Shown here: positions 44,692 through 57,012 of the stretch, in pieces
Position numbering within the stretch: position 1 is the stretch's first letter
Layout: every line of letters starts with the position of its first letter
Assembly: GCA_033060915.1 (NCBI GenBank)
Contig: CM065377.1
Coordinates: 39,499,183 to 39,563,182, forward strand
Reading direction: 5' to 3'
Source of the DNA: Euryodendron excelsum
Taxonomy: Eukaryota > Streptophyta > Magnoliopsida > Ericales > Pentaphylacaceae
DNA: 64,000 bases
Notes under the pieces: model-generated
What the model saw: only the letters and a program-made list of their open reading frames with translations
Told to the model about the DNA's origin: nothing
Database searches by the model: none
Made by a program: the position numbers and the translations under genes

Positions 44692-45203
44692 TTTGCTTGT
44701 CGAAGGTAAAAAAATAACAAAGTAAGAATCCCTTTTTGGTCACAAGGCAATCGGAAGGACAGCGTGTTGGTAAGTTTCAAATGTTTCAGGACCCTCTTGT
44801 AGGTCGCCGGTGTGGGAGATTTTGAAGTTCGAAAAACCTTGCATTTTGAAAAATTTTATTAGGAATTGAGTTGCTAGTTTGACATGGTTCGGTCCAGGTC
44901 ATTTGATTTTTGAAAATGAAGGTTGAAAGCTTCATTTCTGGCTCTTAAAAGTCTTGAAAACAAATCCGAACTCTCGGGGGTTTGAAAACTGATTTTGGTG
45001 GGAACCTGAACAGTTGGGCGCATGTGTTACATACGCCTGGTCCATTTTACCCCTAGCGCATGTAGCTCATGTGCTGATTCAGACTTTGTTCTGGCGCATC
45101 TACTACATGCGCCAGCCTGTGGGCATATAAACCAGAGTTGGTTCGCGTTCTAGGCATTACGTCTTTGCATTTGAGTTCAATTTGAGATTTTCTCCGAGGG
45201 GTC
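44692..45203. other. Internal stub of element B with a + strand promoter-like module
   Basis: Near the polypurine tract it matches the end of element A's internal region (AAGCAAAGACAGAAAAAG, and GATTGCCT near 44730 on the - strand). At 45017-45114 three palindromes of the GGCGCATGT / ACATGCGCC type are followed on the + strand by CATATAAAC (45124-45132). That promoter orientation is opposite to element B, so this part may be a fragment of a third LTR type. Cut at 45204 by LTR copy 4. Confidence 0.5.
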
Positions 45204-46518
45204 TGTCGCGCCTAGATTTTTCGCACTCGAGAAATACACACACAAGCGGAAAAAATATTGTACTCTCTTGTTAGAACTCATCCTCCTAGAAGAATGAGTG
45301 CAACTAGGTTTGAATTAAAAATTGATTTGAATAAAAGGCTTTTGAAAAAAATTTGGAGTCGCCACCTAACTTGATTAAGGTGAGTTAGGTCACCTAAAAA
45401 CTAAGCACAATCTAAAGACTACACTTAGGGTTTTTGAAAATGATTTTTTAAAATACTACCTCTAGAGAGGGTTTTTAAGAAAACAGGTTGTTTGGCAACC
45501 TTGGGAAAATAACTAAGCCCTTTTTGAAAATAAACTCCATTTTGGTCTTTTGAAAATAATGCTTCTAGATTCGGAGGTTGGTTACATGTAGGGAATACGT
45601 ACTAAGCCATCACCCTACCTCGCCCTTGCAGTACCTACATATTTATTCACCCTAGATTCACCTATGAGAGTCTTTAACTAACAAATGTTCAATCCTATCC
45701 ACTTTAGAAAAAGAATGTTTAAAAAGACATGATGCATGATATGCAAGTGCAAGAAAAAGAGTTTGAAAATTGATTTGGAAAGAAATTTGAAAAGAAATTG
45801 ATTTGATTTGAAAGAGATTTGAAAAGATAGACTTGAAATTGAAAAGTTTTAGAAATTGAAAACAGAGATTTAGAAATAGAAATTTGGAATTAGAAAAATA
45901 GATTATGGAATTGAAAACTTGAAGGTAGAATTGGAGATTTGAAAGAAGTTGCAGCAATAGAAGTTTGAAAAGGTTATGGGAATAGAAATTTGAAAAATGT
46001 TGTGACTGCACCCATGAGGGTTGCCTACGTATCTTTTTTGAGGAATCAGGTCAGTCGTAGTTCAGACAAGAGTCCGATAGATAATAGATTTGAAAAAGGA
46101 TTTGATTTGAACTTAGAATAGAAGATTGGAAAATGGAATTGAGAAGATTGGACTTGTTTTGGAAAGATTGAGGTTTAAGAAACCTAGACTTAGGAAAGAT
46201 TTGACTCGAGTGTTGAACTTAGAATATTAAGGAAAGATTGGAATTTAGGAAAGATTCGAATTAGGAAAGTTTCAAAATAAGAAAATGTCATTTCAAGAAA
46301 GTTTCGTTTAGGAAAGTTTTCAAATTAGGAAAGTTTCGATTTAGAAATATTTTAAAATAGGAAAGTTTTGAATTTAGAAAGTTTAGAATTTAAGAAAGTT
46401 TTAACTTAGGAAAGGTTTCGTTTTAGAAAGTTTTGACTTAAGGAAGTTTTGAATTTGAAAAGATTTAAAATTTAGAAAGTTTGGAAGTTTAGAAATATTT
46501 GAAAAGTTAGATTTAGAG
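45204..46518 (-). mobile_element. Giant LTR, copy 4, truncated
   Basis: Begins TGTCGCGCCTAGATTTTTCGC and follows LTR group 1 through the GTCGCCACCTAACTTGATTAAGG region, the CGCACCCATGAGGGTTGCC-type phrase (46010) and the purine-rich tract. It stops abruptly at about 46518. The palindrome, TATA and minisatellite parts are missing. It is closest to copy 5 (shared CACCCTACCTCGCCCTTGCAG variant). Confidence 0.8.
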
Positions 46519-47894
46519 ATAACTACAACTTTCAAAGTTCACTTGACTCAAATTCAATCAGAAGTATGCTTTGACTCAAATCTCACAAGATATTGCACTC
46601 AACAAATAAATCACTCCGAATTAGGTGCATGTAAATACACTTTCATGTATACGAGCAGAATTAATATAAGTCAAAAGCAAACATCTCACATACCTTCATT
46701 TCAAAAACGCTATTAGAAAAAAAATATTTTAGTCCCATGAAAGGAATGCCAAATACTGAGATATAAATAATAAATATCACATAATCACTTCAATGAATAT
46801 ACGTGTATCGAGAACATACCAACGTCTAAGATCAAGTAGGACTTTATTTAGGTTGTAATGCAAGGGTTATGAAGAAAAAGGTAAAGATTGAGCAATGTAT
46901 ATGCGAATGATTGGGATTCAAACAAAAGAACATAGGGCACTTTTGCATTCTACTCAGTTTTTTTTTTCTTTTTTTTTTTTCTACTATTGGTTTTTTTTTT
47001 TGTTTTTTTCTAGTGCTATTTTTTTTTTCTCATCCTCATTTCCATTTTTTTTCTTTCTTTCTCTTTTTTTTTTTTTTTTTGAAAAATAGAATGGCCTATC
47101 AACATAACATATTCCAATGTATCACCAAACATATAAGTTATGAGGTTTAACAAAGAAAGGCTAAATAAGGCTCAACTTGTATGAATAAATGAAGGCTTAA
47201 AAAGATAAAGATGGCCTAAGATCATCTCTCAAAGTTGGCATACTCTTTCAACTTGCATAAATTCAAAGAAGTCATAACGTGATAACAATGTAACATTTCT
47301 CAGCATTCAACCAAAATGAATGAATCAAAGGGATTAACAACAAAATTATGCGCCTTGAACAAAATTGAGAGTAAATGTATAATATCCCACCAAATACAGA
47401 ATGGCTCAATTCTCACATGGGTATTTAATCTCCACATTTTTTTTCTTTAAGAAATATAAATCAAGTTCACTTATCCGTTGCAAATCACATCATCGGGCAT
47501 TTTATAGGTGTACCAGTATAAATGCAATGAGATACTTTAATAAGAGATAGTATAATAAACTTCAATTTAGTACTCAAGTCAAAGTAATAAATGTCATAAC
47601 TCAACTCTTGGCTCAATGGCATCGAATGAAAGAACATTATTCACTTTAATGGTAGAAATTTGTTTGTTTGTTTTACCTACTAATTCCACCCCCTAACTTA
47701 AATTAGACATTGTCCTCAATGTATACAAAATAATAATCATAGACAATGAAAGAGGGAAGAGATAGCACCTGGGAAGCAGACTCTATAGCATAGACAATTT
47801 ACTACACCTTAAACTTCAATTCCATCATAGAGTAGAAAACGAAACAAGTGAGGATTTTTCCAATAAAACAAATATGAAACATAAACTAAGATAA
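46519..47894 (-). mobile_element. 3' region of an Athila-like element, without pol and 3' LTR
   Basis: AT-rich sequence downstream (- strand) of the gag-protease frame. At 47686-47725 the - strand reads ACATTGAGGACAATGTC, then TAAGTTAGGGGGTGG, a phrase common in the 3' untranslated part of plant Athila/Tat-type elements. A T-rich block lies at 46959-47083. No reverse transcriptase, RNase H or integrase was found between this and the protease, and no LTR matching 51422-52706. The element is therefore deleted internally and at its 3' end. Confidence 0.6.
46959..47083 (+). repeat. T-rich low-complexity block
   Basis: Long T runs with scattered C, G and A; open frames here are compositional. Confidence 0.8.
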
Positions 47895-50800
47895 TTAGAT
47901 CATGATTAAAACAATAAAAAAATCACAAGTGTTGTTCAAAATATTCTCATCAGGTGGAATCCATTTATAATCCAAAAAAATAAGAAGAAACATATACTCA
48001 TCCATGTTGAAAGCCCACAAAGTGGCGGAGTATACTTGCATAATAGAATTTAAACATTTTTGTGGTTCTCTTGAAGTTTTTTCATTATCCTCTAGATGGA
48101 TTATGTGCATGACTATAGAAGAACTACTTCTTTTAATCACATTAAGAGAACAATCTATACCTTCCTTCTGCTTTTTAAGGATATTCAATAATTCTTCTTT
48201 ACGAGACTCATATAAATTAGACGCTATTATAACTGGCAGTGTCTCCGAAGGATCAAGAAAATTATAGTTCAGAGTGTCTAGTAAGCATTGCGATTCTAAT
48301 GTGGGTGATACGTCCACAGATGAGTTTGCTGGTGTGGAAGTAAGTGAAAGGGATATTACTTTAGGTTGCCATTTATTTATATCTAGTATGGGAGTTGAAT
48401 CTAATAAAGCATTAACTTGATTAATAGATTCATCATAATCAAATTTATCTCCAAAATGAGCTAGGCAAGCCTCTAAAGGATCATCATAGCTAATTGGAAT
48501 AGATGTGTCATGCACAAGACTTTTAATCATAGACATCGTCCCTTTCTCTTCTTGATCTGGTGGTTGTGTACTAATGTCAAAAATATTAAGCTCAACAGTC
48601 ATATTTCCAAATGAAATCTTCATTACACCATTCCTACAATTAATTAGTGCATTGGAGGTAGCCAAGAAAGGACGTCCTAAAATAACAAGAATTTTCCCCT
48701 TAGAGTTTTGAACAGGTTGAGTATCTAGAACTATAAAGCCAACTGGAAAGTAGAACTTATCAACCTGAATCAAGACATCTTCAATGACACCTTTAGGAAT
48801 TTTGACAGACCTATCGACTAGCTGCAGTGTTACTGGTGTAGGTTTTAATTCTCCAAGACCTAATTGTAAATAGACTGAATATGGCAATAAATTCACACTA
48901 GCTCCTAAATCTAGCAAAGCTTGCTCAATATGATGATTCCCTATTGTACAAGAAATTGTGGGACAACCTGGGTCTTTGTACTTTACAGGAACTTTACATT
49001 GAATAATGGAGCTGACTTATTCAGCTAAGAATGTTTTCTTTAGGACGTTTGTCTTTCTTTTTATGGTAACAAGGTCTTTCAGAAATTTATCATACGATGG
49101 CACTTGTTGGATAGCATCTAAAAATGGAATATTAATTTTCACTTGCTTAAACACTTCTAAAATATCCCCATATTATGCATATTTCTTAGGGGCTACTAAT
49201 TGTTAGGGAAATGGAGCTTTAGGAACAAAATTTTTAATAGGTAGGTCAATCTCCACTGCTTGTGGGGAAGGAGACTCTTGATCTTTTACTTGTTTCCTCT
49301 GATTTTTATTTTTCTCAGCTTTTTCTAGATGTTCTTCTTCAAGTGTTTTTACTTGATTGTCAATTTGTTTTCCTGACCTAAGAGTGATAATAGATTGAAC
49401 TTGATCTTGCTCTTTTGAACAACTAGATTGGTCATTTATGACAAATTTCCCTTTTGGATTAGCTATAGGTTGACTGGGGAACTTTCCTTTTTCTCGTTCT
49501 GCCATTTGACTAACTAACTGACCCATTTGATTTTCTAGTTTTGCAATAGCTTGAGTATTTATGTGAGTAGAATTCTTTATTTCAACTATAGATTGGCATG
49601 TTACTTGCATAAATGGCTTGAGAGAATCTTTTAAAGATGATTTTTGTTGTTGTGGTGCAGGGAACTAAAGATTTGATGGAAGTGAATTATTAGAATACTG
49701 TTGAACAGATTAGGATTGAGTAGGAGGGTGAAAACCAGGTGGAAATTGATTTTAAGATTGCAAGGGTTGCCCACCTAAATTAAAATTATTTTGATTATTT
49801 CTCCATGAAAAATTTGGATGGCTTCACCAATTTGAATTGTATGTTTCAGTAAAAGAATTTCCAAATTGCTTTCCATAATTATTTAGTGCATTTGCTTGCT
49901 CATAATAGCATTCGAAATATCCTGTCATGGATGGACACGACTCTGTAGTATGCATAGGATTTGCACATAACAAACATATATCATTTTGAACTCTATTGGC
50001 TGACTCCATAGTTCTATTCATAGTTAAAGCTTCTATCTTTTTTGTGAGACTATCTATCTTCATTTTAATTTCAAAAGTCTCTTTTACCTCTTATAATCCC
50101 CCTTTTTGAGATGAAGTAGCTGACTTATCCCTATTAGATGTGAAATCCCACTGTTAGAAACTTTCAAATAATTTCTCAAGAAATTCATAGGCTTCATCAT
50201 CTCTAAGACTTAGGAAGGCCCCACCATTCATGGATTCAATCATGTTACGGTGTGATTGTGTTAAACTATTATAAAAGTATTGCACGAGTCTCCATGTTTC
50301 AAAACCCTGATGAAGACATTTCAATATTAAATCTTTAAGTCTTTCCAAACTTTCATAAAATTTTTTATCTTCGTGTTGAGAGAAATCAGATATCTCTCTT
50401 CTTAAGGCTTTAGTCATAGCCATTGGAAAAATTTTAGAAAGAAATTTTTTCACTAGAGACTCCCATGAAGTGATTGAGTCAAATGGTAAAGAATTTAGCC
50501 ATGTCTTTGCTTTATCCTTTAAAGAAAAAGGAAAAAGACGCAATTTCACAGACTCATCTGAAAAATTCTGGAACCTAAATGTAGCGCAGATTACAAGAAA
50601 ATCTTTTATATGCATGTAAGGATCCTCTCTCTCTAACCTGTGAAATGTTGGAAGAAGTTGTATTATGTGAGGCTTTAACTCAAAATGTGTTGCATTAGTT
50701 GTAGGCAACACTATACAAGAAGGAAGATTTGTGGTTATGGGTGCAAATAAGTCTCTAAGAGAATTGGATTCATTAACATTTTCGAAGTTATCCACCATGT

Positions 50801-50960
50801 TTGATATATTTTTATTTGCTTTTATTTGATTTTTTAATCTTCTCCTAAATGTATTTTCAATCTCTGGATCAAATGGTGCTAACTCTAAATTTTTCGATCG
50901 ACAACCGAACATACACCAATTGAAAAAAGGCAGAGTAGACAAGAAAAATCTTATTTGCAA
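47895..50960 (-). pseudogene. Athila-like gag-protease polyprotein, broken by stop codons
   Basis: Four open segments lie in one frame (50960-50154, 50063-49824, 49610-49203, 48917-47895) with no frameshift between them. The first is capsid-like Gag: FRFQNFSDESVKLRLFPFSL, DKAKTWLNSLPFDSITSWE, SLVKKFLSKIFP, LRREISDFSQ. The second has a CCHC-like knuckle (CLLCANPMHTTESCP). The third is a basic linker (IITLRSGKQI). The fourth is the aspartic protease with active-site LDLGASVNLLPYSVY (usual D-T/S-G replaced by D-L-G, as in many Athila copies), then ILGRPFLATSNALINC. Protease processes the polyprotein. Most breaks are TAA, TAG or TGA where relatives have Gln or Arg (as in NWxSHPNFSW), consistent with C-to-T change. 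No polymerase region follows. Confidence 0.85.
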
Positions 50961-51397
50961 TTCAAGAGATGAATTTGAACTAAAACGGCCTTAACCCAAC
51001 CTAAATAAAATATCTAGAAGATGTAAATAAACTAAATAGGTGAAGGGAGAGATGAATTATCAAGATTTAAGGAAAAATCTCGAATTAGATTTTTAAATTT
51101 TCTACACAGCTGTCAGTATTTTGACTATATCTTTGTTTTTTGAAATTGGATTGACCTAATTCAAGCGGCGTTAGAAAGCTAACTGAATTCTCTACAATAT
51201 TCCAGAAATAAGAATTTTCAAATTCTGAAGTTTACTAACCAAAAAACAGCTCACAATCAGAGTCTAACAATCATAAATATTTTCTACGCGAATTTTTTTT
51301 TATTTTTTTATTTTTAAATTTTTTTTTTCTTTTAAGGAACTAATTAAACCAGTAGAAGGGTTTGGTAAATCTGAATCTAACTTGTTTTATAATTAAG
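50961..51397 (-). other. Leader of the Athila-like element
   Basis: AT-rich stretch between primer binding site and gag start. It contains a T-rich run at 51293-51332 and no reading frame of note. Confidence 0.6.
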
Positions 51398-51415
51398 TCC
51401 CCGGCAACGGCGCCA
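51398..51415 (-). other. Primer binding site of the Athila-like element
   Basis: The - strand reads TGGCGCCGTTGCCGGGGA, a well-known plant Ty3/gypsy primer binding site, usually assigned to tRNA-Asp. It is 6 bp downstream of the LTR end at 51422. Confidence 0.9.
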
Positions 51416-51421
51416 AAAACT

Positions 51422-52706
51422 TGATGTGATAATTTTATTGCTCGCAAACGGACGAATCGGATTGAAGTATAAGAATGTGAGTGCAAGGTCGATCCCACAA
51501 GGACTTGTAAAATTTTAAAAAAATAAATTAGAATAAATCTAGTTCACTTTAACCTAGTTAAGAAATCTTGAGTTTGTTTAATTAATCTAGCAATGAACAA
51601 AAATAACTAAATATAAATAAACAAGTAAACAATTAATCTAGACAATAACAATAAAGATATGAGAGATATCAAATTAAAATGCTAAGGTTTTAGAATCCAC
51701 ACACATGCATTATAATGACTTTTCATGTAATTTAAATTATTTTCCTAATTCACTTCACAATAACGTCGTAATCAAACTTATTATTATGGAAAATATAACA
51801 TTAAAATCACTTTAATAAATAAACTAATGTATACTCTTCCTAACCTTAATGTTCAAGATCAAAAATTCATATGTATCTATTCGAAAATAAATCACATAAG
51901 AAATTCAATGCTTGAAATTATACCAATAAATAACAGGGCTAATAATTAATTCAATAATCTCAAATCATGAACAAAATTCATATCCAAAATTATTGACTTT
52001 AATTAAATCTAGGCAAGAGTATTAAACAATCAAAACACGTGTTTGAGAAATATAAATCACATGTCAAGTCATTACAAATCATGTAGTTTCATCCTCAACC
52101 CTAATATAAAAACTTAGCCACTCATGATTTTAATATCCATTGAAAGTAAGAACGATAGAACATAAAACCTGGATACGTAAAAATAATAAGGCTTCAAAAA
52201 CTTTATGTTCCAAGTCTTTATCTTCTTTTTCTTCCTTCTTCTTCTTTCTTTCTTTTTCTCTTTGGCTTTTTCTCCTCTCGGCTTGTGCTGCGGCTGCCCC
52301 TCTTCTCTTCCTAGGGATTTGTTTTAATTCACTTTAGCATGCAATTGACTGCCCCCTTCTTAGGCTAGGTTTTCTTTCTTTTTTCTTTTGTTTATTCTTT
52401 TTCTTCATTGCTTGCTGCCCACTTCACACATGCACCCATATACATAATATATATATATATATATCTATATATGAATATATATCTTTTTACTTTTCTTTAA
52501 GCTGAAGGATTTTCTTCTACTCTCCTTGGTTGAATAAAATTGTTGAAAGATTTGACTCCTTTAAGCGAGTGTTTCCTATTTTGGGTAGGATTCTTTCTTT
52601 TTGCTCTTGTATCCAAATCTGCAATAAAAATAATAATATAAGTAAATAAATAACAACTAAATAATATAATTAAAGGGTAAAAATATATAAATTATGTGAC
52701 TTATCA
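51422..52706 (-). mobile_element. 5' LTR of the Athila-like element (1285 bp)
   Basis: On the - strand it begins TGATAAGTCACATAATTTAT (52706) and ends TTATCACATCA (51422), followed 6 bp later by the primer binding site. It contains a TA microsatellite (52448-52470) and pyrimidine-rich sequence at 52200-52320. At 52707 it abuts giant LTR copy 5, into which it was probably inserted. Confidence 0.82.
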
Positions 52707-55700
52707 GTAGCGGAAGTATTCGTAAATATCGCAACCCTCAGAGTAGCGGAAATACTCACAAGCAAGTCGATATAGGAAATTGCCAACAAACCCTTGTATC
52801 ATGAGACCGCCGTCAGAGTGGCGGAAACACTCAAAACCCAGGTCAACACCGGTGCCTGCAAGCCCACTTCGATGAAAAATGGCCAAACTGCCCCTAAGGC
52901 TATTTCTGGCACGTTTCTCAAGAACACACCTAAGTCCTCAAAATGGTAAGTCTACCCTTCTAAGATTGTCTTAAAAGTAATCCGGCATGATTAGGTTCCT
53001 TCTAGTCAGTTTTAGGCCAATTTCGAGACTTTTTCAGTCAAGATGACCATTTTGCCCTTAGGCATTCGAACGGCCCAGGGACCACACCGGCTCTGGGTAT
53101 CAGATCGGTAATCTCCCAAAAATGCTTCTTATAGTATTCTCGACCTTCCTTTATCTTTCCGGATCATTCCGAGTTAGTTCCGATAAACCCAGTGCATAAT
53201 GACCGTTTTGCCCTTGGTGGGCTAGTAGCCTTTTCCGACCACACTGTCTCTGGTATCAAACCTGTAGCCTTTGGGAACATTCTAAATAATGTTTCTAAAT
53301 CTCAAGTCTTCTTTCGGGACATTCTGAGTTCATCCCGACAACTTTTCGGCCTGATTGACCGTTTTGCCCCTAATGGCTCGGTCAATCTGTCCGACAAATC
53401 TTGTCATCATTTTTCAAGTGTACTACCTCTTTCAAGTGTACTACCTCTGGGACACTGTTTTAAGTGTTCCTATCCTTTTTCGGCCTTCCGGGCCATTCCC
53501 GGTCCTTTAAGTCCTTTCCGGGCTTTCTAGAGTCACTCCTAGTGAAGCCAAGCTAAAAATTGTATGGTAGTCACTAGTACAGGTGCTCAAATCTTCCAAA
53601 CATACGTTGCTTGCCAACTTAATGAACTTTCCTAATTTGCACTAGTGGCGCCAAGCCAAAAAATGTCCTAGCGCCAAGAGGCAATTTGCCCTAGCGCCAC
53701 TGCAACAGGTGCCAAGTCATTCTCTTGTCTATAAATACAAAGCTTCCTCCAGCCTGAAGGAGATCTGCAAACTGAGTCTAAAATCCCTACTTTTCGACAT
53801 ACAAAGCTTGTAGCATCTCTAAACCCTAGTCTCCTTAGGTTTTCCCAAACCCTAGTCTCCTATACACTCATACACTCTCATATACTCATACACTAGCCTC
53901 CAAGCCTCCTTTGAAGACTTGAAATGCTGCAATCCGAAGCTTTGAAGATTGAAGACAAACTCTTGAAGATTGAAGTGAAGACCAAAGTAAGACGAGCAAA
54001 GCAAAGCGCGCAGAACTAAGCAAAATAAATAAAACACAAGGTAGGCTTATTATTTACGTTTACGCATCTTTCCCCCTCTCTTCTCTCTCCTAACCTACTT
54101 GGGTTTTCTTCTATTTTAATCCCCCATCTTCTTCCCCCCTTCTTACATGCTTGAAACAAGGGAATTCCCGGTCCATGTGTAGAATTAGGCTATTGGAGGG
54201 TCACCGTGTCGGGGGCTTTCTTTTAGTCTAACTGGAGACCACGTGGGTTTAGCCCCCTTATTATGTGGTGAAGCCTTTAACCTTGTATGTTCACGACCCC
54301 AATTTACATTGTGCATATCATGATCTTGCATTCCTCTAAAATTCATTTTTAAACTTGTTTTCAAAAACTTGCATTAACATCATTTTCAAACTTGAATCAA
54401 AACTTTCTTTTTCAAAAGTTGTTTTCAAAATCACAATCTTAGGGTGATTGTAGCCTTTTCATAGCTAGGGTTGCTTTAAGAGAGTGTTACATTTAAAGTG
54501 ACCAATATGGTCCATATTTTCAAAACATTGTTGTTTTCAAAACCACTATCTTAAAATAGTTCTAACCTTCTTATGGTTAGAATCGCTTTGGGAAAGTGAA
54601 GTATTTTATATATACTTTCTAAAAACTCTCTTTTCAAATCCCTCCTTCTAAAACCGCTTTTTCAACATACTTTCTAAAAGTTCTCTTCAATCTCCTTCTT
54701 CAAATTCCTTTCCAAAATTGTTTTTTCAAAAACTCCCTCCAAAAATCTATTTTTCAAAAACTCTTTTTCAAACTCCCTTCCAAAAATACTCTCCTTGAAA
54801 TTTACTTTCTAAAAGTGCTCCCTAGGTCTTCTTCCTAGAAAAACTCTTTCCAAGAACTCTTTTCACAAACACATTCTTTGAATTCACTTTCTAAAAACAC
54901 TCCCTAAATGCTTTCCTAAAAATTCACTTTCTAGAAACTCCTCTCTAAGATTTCTTTCCAAAAACTCTCCCTTTTCAAAATTTATTTTCTAGAAACTCCT
55001 CTCTAGGATTTCTTTCCAAAAACTCATTTTTCAAAAACTCTTTCCTTAGAGCCTAAGTTAAATCCTAGAACCCACGATTAGGAAACCCTAATTTTCCTTC
55101 CTAAAAGCATTATTTCCAATCCCTTATTTTGGCCTCAAAACCTAGGTTTTCAAAACCTCTTGTTTTCTACATCAAAACTATATATATATTTCCAAAACCT
55201 ATTTTCTACATCAAAACTATAGTCTTCCCAAAACTAGAATTTTCAAAACTCCATCTTTTCAAGTCCATGTCAAATCCAATCTTCCCTTTAGGAAGCCAAA
55301 CCCAATCTCCCCTTTAGGAAACTAGATCCTATCCTCCGTTTTTGGAAACAAAATCAAAACATCTCTTTTTAGAAACAAAATCCAATCTCTTGTTTTAGGA
55401 AATAGGACTCTCAATTCTTCCAAACTCAAATCTTTCCTAATTCAACTCCTTCATAATCTAGTACTTTCCTAAACCTTAAGTTTTCTAAACTTAAACTTTT
55501 AAATCTTTCCTTAAACTTTAAGCTTTCAAACCTTTCTTCATTCCATCCCTTTCCAAGTCTTAACTTTCCAAATCTAAGTTTTCAAACCTTTCTTAAACTC
55601 AAAACCCATCCTAATTTCAAGAATTTTCAAAACTCAAATTTTGAATCTTTCTAAAATTCTAAACTTCCCAAAACTTCTAATCTTTCCAAATCTAAAACTT

Positions 55701-56995
55701 TCTAAATTTGAAACTTTCTAAATTCTAAACTTTCCAACTTTCAACACTTTCCTATTTCAAAACCTTTCAAATTCAAAACTTTCCAATTTCAAAACTTTCT
55801 TAAAACAAAATGTTTCCTATTTCAAAACTTTCTAAAATAACACTTTCCTAAATTGAAACTTTCCTAAAGCGAAACTTTCCAAAAATGACACTTTCCTATT
55901 TTGAAACTTTCCTAAATTGAACATTTCCTAATTTGAACACTTCCTAAATCCAATCTTTCTTCGATTTTCCAAGTCCAACATTCGAGTAAAGTCTTTCTTA
56001 ATCTCGAGCCCTTTCTAAATCCTACATTCCTAGGTCTAGGGTCTCTATTCTTCCATTTCAAATTCCAATCTTCAATTCTAAATTCAAATTAAATCCAAAT
56101 TCCAATTCAATTTCTTTTTCCAATCAAACCTTCTATTTTTTATCGGACTCTTGTCCGAACTACGACTGACCTGATTCCTCCAAAAGGATACGTAGGCAAC
56201 CCTCCTCAGTGTAGTCACAACCTTTTTCAAATCTAGAATTCTATGATCTCTTTCAAGCTTCTATTTCCACAACTTCTTTCAAATCTCCAATTCTACAATC
56301 TTCTTCAAGTTTTCAATTTCATAATCTATTTTTCTAATTCCAAATCTCTATTTCCTATTTCTAAAACATTCCAATTTCAAGTCTATCTTTTCAAACCTTT
56401 TTTAAATCAAATCAATTTCTTTTCAAATCTATTTTCAAATCAAATCTCTTTTCTTGCATATCATGCATCATGTCTTTTTAAACATTCTTTTTCTAAAGTG
56501 GATAGGATTGAACATTTGTTAGTTGAAGACTCTCATAGGTGAATCTAGGGTAAATAGACATGTAGGTACTGCAAAGGCGAGGTAGGGTGATGGCTTAGTG
56601 CATCTTCCCTACACATAACCAACCTCCGAACCTAGATCACTATTTTTAAAAGACCAAAATGGAGTTTATTTTTAAAAAAGGGCTTAAATATTTTTCAAAG
56701 TTTGCCAAACAACTTGTTTTCTTAAAAACCCTTTCTTGAGGAAGTATTTTCAAAATCGTTTTCAAAAACCCTAAATGTAGTCTTCAGATTGCGCTTAGTT
56801 TTTAGGTGACCTAACTCACCTTAATCAAGTTAGGTGGCGACTCCAAACTTTTTCCAAAAGCCCTTAATTCAAACCAATTTTCAATTCAAACATAGTTGCA
56901 CGCATTCTTCTAGGAGGATGAGTTCTAACGAGAGAGAACAATATTTTTCCCGCTTGTGTGTGTATTCCTCGAGTGCGAAAAATCTAGGCGCGACA
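52707..56995 (+). mobile_element. 5' LTR (giant LTR, copy 5), left end missing
   Basis: Starts inside the 29-bp minisatellite (GTAGCGGAAGTATTCG) and runs to GGCGCGACA at 56995, so roughly the first 0.3-0.5 kb is missing. It shows decayed palindromes (53641-53715), TATA box TATAAATA (53730-53737), telo-box-like AAACCCTAG at 53821 and 53849, the C/T-rich tract (55400-56120) and the conserved end. It is followed 2 bp later by a primer binding site. This makes it a true 5' LTR and fixes the orientation of the whole LTR group. Confidence 0.85.
53730..53737 (+). promoter_or_regulatory. TATA box of LTR copy 5
   Basis: TATAAATA in the context TTGTCTATAAATACAAAGC, at the conserved place after the palindrome cluster. 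Confidence 0.65.
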
Positions 56996-56997
56996 AC

Positions 56998-57012
56998 TGG
57001 CGACTCCACTGG
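56998..57012 (+). other. Primer binding site (tRNA-Arg type)
   Basis: TGGCGACTCCACTGG, 2 bp after the LTR end. It matches the kind of site reported for Ogre-type elements and usually assigned to tRNA-Arg; the tRNA assignment is from memory of the family. Confidence 0.75.

Noticed and set aside
46895..47150. Phe-rich small frames
   Set aside because: Encoded by T runs; low complexity.
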